From Rouxiella sp. WC2420 (GTDB lineage Bacteria; Pseudomonadota; Gammaproteobacteria; Enterobacterales; Enterobacteriaceae): DNA of 64,000 nucleotides. Location of the stretch: positions 3,472,001-3,536,000 of the forward strand of contig NZ_CP165628.1 in assembly GCF_041200025.1 (NCBI RefSeq). Reading direction: 5' to 3'. The translations under genes were made by a program, and so were the position numbers. The notes under the pieces are model-generated. The model did not search any database and had not been told where the DNA came from. It saw only the letters and a program-made list of their open reading frames with translations. Of this stretch, positions 35,241 to 43,651 are shown piece by piece (the stretch's first letter is position 1; the number at the start of each line of letters is the position of its first letter).

Positions 35241-35870
35241 TCAATATGTTAGATGTCGCTTTCTTAGCTCTCTGGCAAATGTTAGTTTAGATAACCCGTG
35301 CAAACTAGTCAAAGCTACTCCAGCACCTACAGAGACTATATACAAGACCAATAGCCATTTATTAAGTAAACTCAATGTTAAGAATTTCGCATAAGCTCTT
35401 TCTGGTAGTAAGACATTGAATGTTAGTGGGAGAGTAGCTAAATAAGCTCCGCCAAAATATAAAGTCACCCTCACTAACTCAACTAATCCTCGATATAATT
35501 TAAATTTATGCCTTGGTGCCTTCCACTCAAATGAAAGGGGGGAAGGTCTTATAGTCAGTAAGCTACTACACTTTCTAAATAAATCTATATCGCGAGTAGG
35601 ATCTTTACTTTTAATTAGTGCTATGCGTTGTTCTTTCGTAAGAAACAACTCTTTAGTTATTGCAGCATAACCATATTCAACTGAAAGTTCTTTAAGATGC
35701 TCTTCCCCTGATATTTTATAAAGCTCATATGAAAACTTACTTAATTTTTTTTGTTTATCAAAAAGACGGTCGCTTGGAAAAACCCAACCTTTGAATAATG
35801 CAACAACAGCGATTAATGTAGTAATAAATGGAATTATATACTTAACCAGTGGTGATAAAATTTCTTCCAT
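35241..35870 (-). CDS. Hypothetical membrane protein of the island
   Basis: A 209-residue protein from ATG 35870 (AAAGGA upstream). One N-terminal hydrophobic segment (LVKYIIPFITTLIAVVALF, about 8-28) is followed by a charged cytosolic-type region and two or three C-terminal hydrophobic segments (LYFGGAYLATLPLTFNV, LLVLYIVSVGAGVALTSL). Strongly AT-rich compared with the core genes. No recognised family; the island setting suggests an accessory role. Confidence 0.6.
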   Translation of the reverse strand: MEEILSPLVKYIIPFITTLIAVVALFKGWVFPSDRLFDKQKKLSKFSYELYKISGEEHLKELSVEYGYAAITKELFLTKEQRIALIKSKDPTRDIDLFRKCSSLLTIRPSPLSFEWKAPRHKFKLYRGLVELVRVTLYFGGAYLATLPLTFNVLLPERAYAKFLTLSLLNKWLLVLYIVSVGAGVALTSLHGLSKLTFARELRKRHLTY

Positions 35871-35903
35871 GATTATATTTCCTTTGAATTTTATATGCAT
35901 TAA

Positions 35904-36123
35904 TTATGAAATTTCTAACATTTCTGCCCATTTATAAGGATCGACATCCTCACCTGTTTCTTTAAAATGATATCGACTTCAATCCTATCTAGATGAACGT
36001 TCTCATTTTTCGCGCTAAGTGGCAACATCCTTTTGAAGGGTATTCATCATATTTAAAAACGTCTGAATTTCTAAATTCATACTCATCTTTTGCATTGATA
36101 TTTAAGAAAGCTATTTGGCTCAT
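35904..36123 (-). pseudogene. Relic of a small AT-rich gene with two frameshifts
   Basis: From ATG 36123 the minus strand reads MSQIAFLNINAKDEYEFRN... to a TAG at 35989-35991. The sense continues in a second frame (NENVHLDRIEVDII) and then in a third (HFKETGEDVDPYKWAEMLEIS) to a TAA at 35904. Both shifts fall at short homopolymers (AAAAA, TTTT). Restored length is about 73 residues; small acidic proteins like this occur as immunity proteins, but I cannot assign it. In 36124-36323 only a 29-codon fragment (36210-36299) is visible. Confidence 0.5.
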
Positions 36124-36323
36124 TATTTAAAATAATGCTGTGGAAAAAAAATTATTAGAGAAGTTTTTCTTGTTTTAAGCTATATATTTGGAACAGAATA
36201 TTCTTAATCCTATTCTATTTCGCAACATAATATATTATCTATTTCGTAGACTCTTAAAACCCCTTTATGTTCACGAAATAGATCTTCATTAGATGCCATT
36301 CGTTTGTTGTATAATCGATTTGC

Positions 36324-36527
36324 TTAATGGATGATACTCCAGCCAATCAAAAATAAAATGATACTTATGGGCAGGAACTCAAGAATATCGCTCACTGCTC
36401 CGGCTATAACAAAATAGATAAATGAGAACAACGATTCTACTATTTTTCTAAAAACACCTTGTTTCTTTTGACATATAAGACTAATCGTCCGAATCGCAAA
36501 AGCGAATGAAATAAATATAGCTTCCAT
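36324..36527 (-). CDS. Hypothetical small membrane protein
   Basis: A 67-residue protein with two hydrophobic segments (EAIFISFAFAIRTISLI and the C-terminal LPISIILFLIGWSII) separated by a basic stretch. AAGGGA lies 6 nt before the ATG. It begins 11 bp after the 103-residue ORF on the same strand, so it probably belongs to the same short operon. Family unknown. Confidence 0.5.
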   Translation of the reverse strand: MEAIFISFAFAIRTISLICQKKQGVFRKIVESLFSFIYFVIAGAVSDILEFLPISIILFLIGWSIIH

Positions 36528-36538
36528 GCTTATTCCCT

Positions 36539-36850
36539 TTAAAATTTATACTCTAATGCAATTATGACTTTATCTGTTGCGGCAACTTCATCGATACCAC
36601 AACTGAAACTTGAGCCATTATTGATAATGCTTATTTTTATACCGGGCAACAAAATAACATCATAAATGTCGTATTTGTCATCAACTCGCAAAATCCAACT
36701 TCCATTACGTAAATCTTTTACGCCTAAATCTACTAACCAAGATCCTGAGTTATTATACAAAAAATTAGGGTCTGAAAAATTATTTGAAACGAAACTTAAA
36801 TCGGCTTCCCAATAACCTGCATGTTCAAGTTTACCGCCATTTAAAAGCAT
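36539..36850 (-). CDS. Hypothetical protein of the island (103 residues)
   Basis: An acidic 103-residue protein (MLLNGGKLEHAGYWEADLSF...) ending in a hydrophobic VIIALEYKF strand. Small, acidic and beta-rich, in the size range of toxin-immunity proteins, but no family is recognised. There is no good ribosome site, and the frame is open upstream (GFAIPK before the Met), so it could be the remaining end of a longer protein. It sits between two other minus-strand ORFs with gaps of 17 and 11 bp. Confidence 0.45.
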   Translation of the reverse strand: MLLNGGKLEHAGYWEADLSFVSNNFSDPNFLYNNSGSWLVDLGVKDLRNGSWILRVDDKYDIYDVILLPGIKISIINNGSSFSCGIDEVAATDKVIIALEYKF

Positions 36851-36867
36851 TTTGGGGATGGCAAATC

Positions 36868-37086
36868 CTACAACTCTTTTTGTATGCTGAAGCCGTAGGC
36901 GTCAAACATACGAGTTAGCACGAACTTTATACCTAATGCCAAAATCTCGTCTAAAAGAGGTTTATCCTTATTGAGCTTGCCCATCCCTTTAAAACTTGCT
37001 TTTGCAAGTTCTTCAGTAAATAACAAGTTAGCATCTGCCCTTGTATCCAAGGCACATTGTACAATTGCATTGCATAGGATCTGCAC
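36868..37086 (-). CDS. Possible truncated ORF of the island
   Basis: A 72-residue frame from GTG 37086, open further upstream without a start, and cut off near 37136 where integrase sequence begins. It contains NAIVQCALDTRADANLLFTEEL and ends FDAYGFSIQKEL. No ribosome site. It is probably the 3' part of a gene truncated by recombination; function unknown. Confidence 0.35.
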   Translation of the reverse strand: MQILCNAIVQCALDTRADANLLFTEELAKASFKGMGKLNKDKPLLDEILALGIKFVLTRMFDAYGFSIQKEL

Positions 37087-37136
37087 GCGCTGGAGCCAAC
37101 CTGCAATATTACTCTTTGCTATTCCTAGGTGATTAG

Positions 37137-37364
37137 ATGACCCACGCTCTGCGCCACACGTTCGCCAGCCACTTCATGATGGCCGGTGGCAATATCATCG
37201 TGCTTCAGCGCATCCTCGGACACTCAGATATCAGGGTAACCATGCATTATGCGCACTTTGCACCGGACCACTTAGAAGACGCATTAACCAATAACCCATT
37301 ATCGATTTTAGGTGCAAAAATGCCTGTCAAAAATGGTAATAAATTGAGCATGTCGAAGGTATAA
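37137..37364 (+). pseudogene. P2-type tyrosine integrase, C-terminal remnant
   Basis: Encodes the last 75 residues of a phage integrase. The catalytic-domain motifs LRHTFASHFMMAGGN (Arg-x-x-His region), LQRILGHSDIRVTMHYAHF (His and the nucleophile Tyr) and DHLEDALTNNPLSILG are intact. Everything upstream, including the first catalytic Arg and the N-terminal arm-binding domain, is missing; the junction is abrupt near 37136. A second copy of the tail lies 1,355 bp downstream. Confidence 0.9.
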
Positions 37365-37473
37365 ATATCTTCTGAAAGTAATTAATTCCTGCGTAATTAA
37401 ATCCGCTGTAGATGAACACTTCAATGTAATTTATGCTTTGGTCATCAACCATCATCAGGAGGCCACACTAGTT

Positions 37474-38148
37474 ATGCAAGGATCTATAACGACGGAAGAG
37501 CCGGGAAGGCTTTATGCTTTTAAGTCACCGTTGCAGCCAGGCAACTATTTTGAACTTCCTCCGCGTAATGTGCCTCTTGATTCGAAGCCTATTCTCGATG
37601 ATGAGTCTGGAATGTGTATTGGCTAATCTGTAATGCAGGCTCCTGGGTTATGGCGTATTTATGACAGCAGTGGCATTTTTATTCGTTTGGAAGAAGCCCC
37701 GCTTGAAACACCTCTGATCGATCCTACCGATATAGCACTGCTCGCATTTGGCGCTTTTCGCCTTATTAGACTTGGAAAAGCGTTGCTTGAAAGTGGAGTC
37801 AAAGCAGCGGCTAGAGTTGAACTCAGTCAGGCAACAATTAATTTGCTTCGTGGGCGGCTCAAAGTGGGTCTTTCCGCGCGCAGTCTTAAAATGACAGAAT
37901 CAGCTGCCAGACATATGCTTTAACCCGGTAGATATGTCCCTCTCCTGATACAAGAAAAAGTCATTCGCTATGGTGTCAGAACAGCAGATTCATTAAAAAA
38001 ACCCGGCTTATTCCGTTATGAAAGTCGAATGTATAGACTTGTGGAAGACAAACAAAACAAAGGCAAGTATATCTATAAGTTATATCGTCTTGAGGTTGTA
38101 GTCAGAGAGAAAGACTGGACTATCATGCATTTTCAGTACATACCATAA
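37474..38148 (+). pseudogene. Polymorphic-toxin-like gene with two in-frame TAA stops
   Basis: From ATG 37474 (AGGAGG upstream) one uninterrupted frame of 225 codons would run to TAA 38146-38148, but it is broken by TAA at 37624-37626 and 37921-37923. Sense pieces: MQGSITTEEPGRLYAFKSP..., MQAPGLWRIYDSSGIFIRLE... with a hydrophobic LLAFGAFRLIRLGKALLES, and a C-terminal toxin-like domain (ESAARHML-stop-PGRYVPLLIQEKVIRYG ... YRLEVVVREKDWTIMHFQY). That last pattern recalls small RNase tips of Rhs/CDI-type toxins with a BECR-like fold, by pattern only. An intact immunity-like gene follows after 9 bp. Each stop is one substitution from a sense codon. Confidence 0.7.
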
Positions 38149-38157
38149 GGTAATTGA

Positions 38158-38586
38158 ATGATTAATATTCAAAGTGGAACAAAGCTTTTAAAATTAGCAC
38201 CCTACGAGAGGATCCCTGAACCCGAGTGTGCTGATTATGACCGCATTATGGTGTGGGTTGAATTTTCAATTCCACAACTGAAAACCCAATTCTCGGCAGA
38301 GTTTATGGCTGGCGATCTTGAGACTATCAAAGAAGAATTGATTGGGTTATACCAATCTCTTAAGAACCAAAAGAAGAGTGATAAAATTGTTTTCAGCAGT
38401 GTTTTTGAACAAGTAATGTTGACCTTTTATCCTGATGAATCAACGGGCTCTGTTGCCTTAGAGATGGTATTAAAACCTGAAAACAATGTTGAAAGCATTA
38501 CGTTAACTGACTTGATCGGTATTGATGAAAGTTATTTCCCGGCTTTGCTCAATGATTTGGACGAACTGATTAACTGGCAAAACTAG
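38158..38586 (+). CDS. Putative immunity protein of the broken toxin
   Basis: An acidic 142-residue soluble protein whose layout (WVEFSIPQLKTQFSAEFMAGDL, FSSVFEQVMLTFYPDESTGSVALEMVL, and an acidic C-terminal helix FPALLNDLDELINW) resembles WapI-type immunity proteins. TAAGG, which includes the toxin stop, serves as ribosome site 7 nt before the ATG. This coupling to the toxin frame supports a toxin-immunity pair. The immunity frame is intact although the toxin is broken. Confidence 0.65.
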   Translation: MINIQSGTKLLKLAPYERIPEPECADYDRIMVWVEFSIPQLKTQFSAEFMAGDLETIKEELIGLYQSLKNQKKSDKIVFSSVFEQVMLTFYPDESTGSVALEMVLKPENNVESITLTDLIGIDESYFPALLNDLDELINWQN

Positions 38587-38635
38587 GCCAATCTTGCACT
38601 AAAGCTCACAGCATACAACTGCCCTAAAAAATCAT

Positions 38636-38725
38636 GCCTTAACCAATAATCCGTTATCGATTTTGGGGGTGAAAACAGCGGGTAAAAGTGGCGGCAAAAT
38701 GGCGGCAGAGGATCCTACAGGGTAG
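38636..38725 (+). pseudogene. Second integrase 3' tail
   Basis: The frame reads ALTNNPLSILGVKTAGKSGG... to TAG 38723-38725, matching the end of the remnant at 37281 (ALTNNPLSILG) and then diverging. It ends 68 bp before the attachment repeat in sdsR, the usual place of an integrase next to its att site. Confidence 0.8.
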
Positions 38726-38790
38726 AATGGCAGGAAATGGTGTGCCTAACTCATTGATTTAATTGTAAATGATTGATATTAAAGTGGGGC

Positions 38791-38894
38791 AAAAAAAAGA
38801 CCGAATACGATTCCTATATTCGGTCTAGGGAAATGGCTCTTGGGAGAGAGCCGTGCGCTAAAAGTTGGCATTGATGCAGGCGGTTAAGCCTTAC
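38791..38894 (-). ncRNA. sdsR: Small RNA SdsR (RyeB)
   Basis: A sigma-S-dependent Hfq/ProQ-binding small RNA of about 104 nt, which in Salmonella and E. coli represses ompD, mutS, tolC and other mRNAs. The minus strand carries the hallmark segments GCCAACTTTTAGCGCACGG and CTCTCTCCCAAGAGCCATTT and a terminator with a 9-bp stem GACCGAATA / TATTCGGTC followed by eight T. The 5' end near 38894 is estimated by alignment from memory. It is next to yebY as in E. coli; the pphA neighbour is replaced by the inserted element. The opposite strand would encode the antisense RyeA. Confidence 0.93.
38794..38807. repeat. Right attachment-site-like repeat within sdsR
   Basis: AAAAAGACCGAATA overlaps the T-tract and the 3' terminator arm of sdsR and matches 35083-35096 exactly in the same orientation. 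Confidence 0.7.
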
Positions 38895-39104
38895 ATGTTA
38901 AAGAGTAGTTGAGGTGTGATGCTTTTCCAGCCACTTTGACGTTAAGTGATAATAACTTTAGGAAATGAGTTTAGATTTGTGACCGCAACCTCAAAACCAA
39001 TCATTTAAGATTCGAAATTGGCATCAAAAATCGTTATTGAGAAGAGATTTTGCGCATTGCCAATCAGAGGCCAACGCAGTCAGCCTCTGGACATAATTCA
39101 GCAT

Positions 39105-39440
39105 TTAACAGAGGGTTTCTGCTCGTTCGATAAACGGTGCGAGGCTCATTTTATGGCCTGGGTTATTAGGGTCATCAAGTTGGATAGTGTTCAACGGTAG
39201 TGCAGTGGTCAAGCCTTGTTTTACCTGCTGAATAGCGATGTCATTTAGCGGATACTGAGCCAGGGTGCTGTCGTTAATTACGTACAAAGCTTTGCCCGGT
39301 CGGCACTGAAGCATCACTTCTTCACGGGTAAATGCCCATGTTTTGCCATACTCCAGGCGGCTAACGGTGACAACTTGCGGTGCCGCAAAGCAGCTGGCCG
39401 ACAGGGTAAACAGCAGGCACCCAAGTAGTATTTTCTTCAT
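39105..39440 (-). CDS. yebY: YebY family (DUF2511) exported protein
   Basis: A 111-residue periplasmic protein with signal peptide ([18 protein letters not shown]) and a conserved [20 protein letters not shown] core; two mature Cys are positioned for a disulfide. AGGAAGAG precedes the ATG. It is the last gene of the yobA-yebZ-yebY unit, which is related to copper handling by CopC/CopD homology; the function of YebY itself is unsettled. Confidence 0.93.
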   Translation of the reverse strand: MKKILLGCLLFTLSASCFAAPQVVTVSRLEYGKTWAFTREEVMLQCRPGKALYVINDSTLAQYPLNDIAIQQVKQGLTTALPLNTIQLDDPNNPGHKMSLAPFIERAETLC

Positions 39441-39497
39441 GACTCTTCCTCGTTTAACTTTCTAATTCATTCTTACAGCGAAAGACACTAAGTCGAT

Positions 39498-40382
39498 TTA
39501 ATTGGGCGATAGGGTAGCAAAAAGGCTGACCAACGCAATCACCAAAAGGGCCAATCCGAACTCAGCCCAGCAAATAACCATCATGCGCTTTTGGGCCAAC
39601 TGTGTGTGCATCGCCAGCTTTGGGACCAATCGATAACGGTTATAGACTGCTATTAGTACCATTAGCGCCACCAGCAAGACTTTACAGACCAGCAGCAATT
39701 CATACGTCGAATGCATGTTGGCAGGCCATCTCTGCAGTATAAAGGCGCTATTTATTACCCCGGTCAATATCACTAGCGCGACAGCGATGTGCCCATAAGT
39801 AGAAAATCTCAGCAGAGTCAGGATAGCCGCCGGACGTGTCGCAGGTTGATGGGTAAATGTCATACAGGTCATCAAGGGGATCAGACTTCCAAACCAGTAG
39901 CCAGCACTCAGTAAATGTATGGCGTGGTTAGTTCGTTGCAATACGCCTAATGAGCCCTCAAGCATGGCCGCGTGCCCAATTAGCGCCTGGCCTATCAGTA
40001 ACCCGATACTGAGCAAAATCAATAGCAGATAACGCCCAGGCAAGCCATCAATCAGCACCAGCAACAATGCGAAAACGGCCATCAGCATATGCCAGCGCCA
40101 AACGTCGCCAAAAGTGGTCGTGAGCACCAGCATCCAGACGTTAAGGTTGATGGTATCGGGCCAGCCATTCCCCATTACCCCGGCCTGGATCGCCAGCATC
40201 ACAAACGCACTGAATGCTGAAACAACGGCTGAAGTGGTAATTAGCGTCTGGTTTTTACGCGCCAGTATTGAAGTGAAAACTTCTGGCGACAGCAGGCGGG
40301 TAAAAACGCAGGCGCCAAAAAGTTGCATCACCGAAACGAAATGCACAAAACGGCAAATGACAAAAAGTGACGCCAGGCTCAT
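39498..40382 (-). CDS. yebZ: CopD family copper-transport-type membrane protein
   Basis: A 294-residue inner-membrane protein with about eight hydrophobic segments (SLASLFVICRFVHFVSVM start, YLLLILLSIGLLIGQALIGH, FGLALLVIALVSLFATLS end) and the His-rich CopD positions (HAAMLEG, NHAIHLLSAGYWFG). Paired with the CopC homologue YobA, starting 4 bp after it. Probably imports or handles copper at the inner membrane. Confidence 0.94.
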   Translation of the reverse strand: MSLASLFVICRFVHFVSVMQLFGACVFTRLLSPEVFTSILARKNQTLITTSAVVSAFSAFVMLAIQAGVMGNGWPDTINLNVWMLVLTTTFGDVWRWHMLMAVFALLLVLIDGLPGRYLLLILLSIGLLIGQALIGHAAMLEGSLGVLQRTNHAIHLLSAGYWFGSLIPLMTCMTFTHQPATRPAAILTLLRFSTYGHIAVALVILTGVINSAFILQRWPANMHSTYELLLVCKVLLVALMVLIAVYNRYRLVPKLAMHTQLAQKRMMVICWAEFGLALLVIALVSLFATLSPN

Positions 40383-40386
40383 AGGA

Positions 40387-40770
40387 TTATTTCACCGTAA
40401 AGCTGTATTCACCTTGGGTCTTATGGCTGTCTACAGAAACAACGTGCCAAGAAACCAAATACTTTCCGCTGGTCAGGGGTGTTGGCAGCGCAATCAAAAC
40501 TTGAGTGTTATCTTTGGCAGCCAGTTTGAAATCACCGGTTTTTACTGACTTATTGTCAGGACCTCTTAGTTCGACTTTACTAAAATTTGGCTCAACGCCT
40601 TCGCTAAAACCGAGCGTAAGTTCAGTGGGTGCCACGCTAATTTGGCTATCTGCGGCTGGGGTCTCGGTTTTTAGATGCGCGTGAGCAAAAGCCTGTTGTG
40701 AAATCAAACCTGCGGCTAATACGCAGGCAGAACTGAGAATACGCAAAGACTTCAGTTTTTTAATAGACAC
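40387..40770 (-). CDS. yobA: CopC domain copper-binding periplasmic protein
   Basis: A 127-residue exported CopC-fold protein. The signal peptide ends at QQAFA, which exposes HAHLKTETPAA; the N-terminal His and a further WHVVSVDSHKTQGEYSF provide the Cu(II) site typical of CopC. The GTG start (40770) follows AAGGA. First gene of the operon with yebZ and yebY, as in E. coli. Confidence 0.94.
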   Translation of the reverse strand: MSIKKLKSLRILSSACVLAAGLISQQAFAHAHLKTETPAADSQISVAPTELTLGFSEGVEPNFSKVELRGPDNKSVKTGDFKLAAKDNTQVLIALPTPLTSGKYLVSWHVVSVDSHKTQGEYSFTVK

Positions 40771-40938
40771 AATTTATCCTTGACTAATGAATATGAAAAA
40801 TTCACGCGCAACTTTAGCGCAAACTGTCGCCGGGATCTGTGAAAATTGGTATGTAAACAAAGATGAGAAGCAGGAATAAGCTATTTTCGCACAAAAAGCC
40901 AAGGCTGAGATACTAATAATCTTATGAATAATAAGGAC

Positions 40939-40971
40939 AAAAAACGCAGAGCCCTTTTAGGTTGCTCTGCG
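40939..40971 (-). terminator. Terminator after ftnA
   Basis: Stem CGCAGAGC / GCTCTGCG (40945-40952, 40964-40971) followed on the minus strand by six T residues, about 40 bp past the ftnA stop. Confidence 0.9.
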
Positions 40972-41009
40972 CTTGGTCTTAATTACGAAAATCGATTATT
41001 GTGTTTAAA

Positions 41010-41516
41010 TCACACCACCGGTGATTGAGCGACAATTTCCTTCAAATCTTTATCGACGAGGAACAGGCCGTTTCCGGTATCGCTAACCAGGCCAAGTTTG
41101 TCCAGAACAGACTTGAACAGGGTCTCTTCTTCATGCTGCTCGGCAACATACCATTGCAGGAAGTTGAAGGTCGAATAATCTTTAGTGGTCATTGCCAGAT
41201 CAGCAAGTTTGTTGATCTCTTCAGTGATCAATTGCTCGTGTTGATAAGCCAGATTGAACACGTCGGCCAGTGATTCGAAATCTGAGCGCGGTGCCTGAAT
41301 TGTGCCCAGTAACGGCAGAGCACCAGTGTCACTCACGTATTTGAACAGGCGCTGCATGTGGGTCATTTCTTCACGGGAGTGTTCCATCATAAAGGCAGCA
41401 GCACCTTCATAACCTTTATCACTACACCAGGCACTCATCTGCAAATATAAATTAGCTGAATAGAATTCAAGATTCAGTTGGTCATTAAGCTGTTTGATCA
41501 TATCTTCTTTAAGCAC
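41010..41516 (-). CDS. ftnA: Non-heme ferritin (iron storage)
   Basis: A 168-residue four-helix ferritin subunit that stores ferric iron in the cytoplasm as a 24-mer. Ferroxidase ligands lie in LNLEFYSANLYLQM, MEHSREEMTHMQRL and the C-terminal half WYVAEQHEEETLF. The GTG start (41516) after GGAG aligns with the E. coli start MLKPEM. Its upstream region is long, very AT-rich and carries Fur-like motifs. Confidence 0.96.
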   Translation of the reverse strand: MLKEDMIKQLNDQLNLEFYSANLYLQMSAWCSDKGYEGAAAFMMEHSREEMTHMQRLFKYVSDTGALPLLGTIQAPRSDFESLADVFNLAYQHEQLITEEINKLADLAMTTKDYSTFNFLQWYVAEQHEEETLFKSVLDKLGLVSDTGNGLFLVDKDLKEIVAQSPVV

Positions 41517-41860
41517 GATGAATCTCCAGAATTTAATAAAATTAAATTTCTTATTCGTTATATTGCATTATTTGTGAGCATTATGCACAACTCGAATTAA
41601 AATAAAAAGCCTTGATTAAACTAATATAATTAAAATCAAAGAATAATTTTAAACCCATGATTTATATTGATTTTATTTTTCATAAATAATAATTAAGTTG
41701 TTATTGATAATTATTTACAACAATAAATTACTATTAAAAAGAATCATTCTTATTTCGATTTATTATTTATTTATCTAAATATCACCCATTAACATTCGTT
41801 CTCAAAAGTGAATATAAATGATTGATAATCTCATTTAGATTTAATTGTTCTCGATATGGC
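41517..41860. promoter_or_regulatory. AT-rich ftnA control region with Fur-like motifs
   Basis: This 340-bp stretch is strikingly AT-rich and has repeated Fur-like hexamers: TTGATAATTATT near 41704, the dyad AAGAATCATTCTT near 41740 and GATTGATAATCTCATT near 41820. E. coli ftnA is silenced by H-NS and activated by Fur displacing it at a broad upstream site; the base composition and motifs fit that arrangement. No ORF is present. holE begins at 41946 on the other strand. Confidence 0.5.
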
Positions 41861-41945
41861 ACTCTAGAGGCATTCACCTCAGCCTCTGGCTCTTGTACAA
41901 TACATGCATGAATGGCTGTTAACACCCAATGAGCAGGAAGAGATA

Positions 41946-42176
41946 ATGAATCGTAATCTGGCGGAAACCAGTAAAGAAGAGATGGATAAAATTAACGTCG
42001 ATTTGGCAGCCTCCGCCGTGGCATTTAAAGAGCGCTACAACATGCCGGTGGTAGCAGAGATAGCCGAACGTGAGCAAGTAGCCCATTTGCGCGACTATTT
42101 TCGGGAACGAGTGGCGTTTTATCGTGCGGAATCACATAAATATTCCCGCCTGCCTTATGAGCCGAAACAAAAATAA
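41946..42176 (+). CDS. holE: DNA polymerase III theta subunit
   Basis: A 76-residue accessory subunit of the polymerase III core that stabilises the epsilon proofreading subunit. The length equals E. coli HolE, and the motif [18 protein letters not shown] and the end [10 protein letters not shown] match. ATG 41946 follows AGGAAGAG; the frame extends upstream to 41904 without support. Confidence 0.96.
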   Translation: MNRNLAETSKEEMDKINVDLAASAVAFKERYNMPVVAEIAEREQVAHLRDYFRERVAFYRAESHKYSRLPYEPKQK

Positions 42177-42207
42177 TCGGCTTCATCGCGCAGGCGAGAA
42201 TAGAGCA

Positions 42208-43239
<1,032 letters not shown>

Positions 43240-43465
43240 TCAATCTCCTTGCACTCTCAATACAAAAAAAGCGGGATATTTTCGATTAACAGCACATTAA
43301 ATCAGCGCCACTGTGCAGATAATAAGCGCTTGGTGTTGCCAAATAAAAACAACCGCTGTCATAACAACAGATTGTTGAAAAAAAGCCGCTCTTCTATTGC
43401 AACTTTACTCAAATAGGCAGTAAATAGCATAGCAACCCAATCCAACCCGCTATAGAGAGGCCTGT

Positions 43466-43567
43466 ATGAGTAAAGGAATGGATAGCAAAAAAAATGCGAA
43501 GAAAAAGCCATTGAAAACCCCAGCTGAGAAAAAAGCAGACAAAAAGGCCAAGAAGGCTTCTGCTTAA
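43466..43567 (+). CDS. Very small lysine-rich protein (33 residues)
   Basis: A 33-residue, highly basic peptide (MSKGMDSKKNAKKKPLKTP... ending KKAKKASA) with about half its residues Lys or Arg and no hydrophobic core. GAGAGG lies 6 nt before the ATG, and a terminator follows 24 bp past the stop, so it forms a complete small transcription unit. Likely disordered and nucleic-acid-binding in style; I do not recognise a named family. Confidence 0.65.
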   Translation: MSKGMDSKKNAKKKPLKTPAEKKADKKAKKASA

Positions 43568-43590
43568 CACATGACTTCGTATCAAGATAA

Positions 43591-43613
43591 ACCCGCCTAA
43601 CGCGGGTTTTTTG
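43591..43613 (+). terminator. Terminator of the 33-codon gene
   Basis: Stem ACCCGC / GCGGGT followed by TTTTTGTT, directly downstream of the small basic gene. Confidence 0.88.
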
Positions 43614-43651
43614 TTAAAAGGCCCGAGCTAAAAAACATCTGAGAGTAACCA

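Larger units (their letters stand above)
35083..38807. mobile_element. Decaying integrative element inserted at the sdsR 3' end
   Basis: About 3.7 kb bounded by direct repeats AAAAAGACCGAATA (35083-35096 and 38794-38807). The right copy is part of the sdsR terminator stem, as expected if the element entered the 3' end of sdsR and rebuilt it. Inside are two P2-type integrase C-terminal remnants, a toxin/immunity-like pair, a relic ORF and AT-rich orphan ORFs; none of the genes are core. The sdsR/ryeA locus is known as an insertion hotspot in Salmonella. No full integrase remains, so the element should be immobile by itself. Confidence 0.75.

Noticed and set aside
37474-38148. Selenocysteine-type recoding as explanation for the in-frame stops
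   Set aside because: Both stops are TAA, not TGA, and no associated recoding hairpin is evident; nonsense mutation is simpler.
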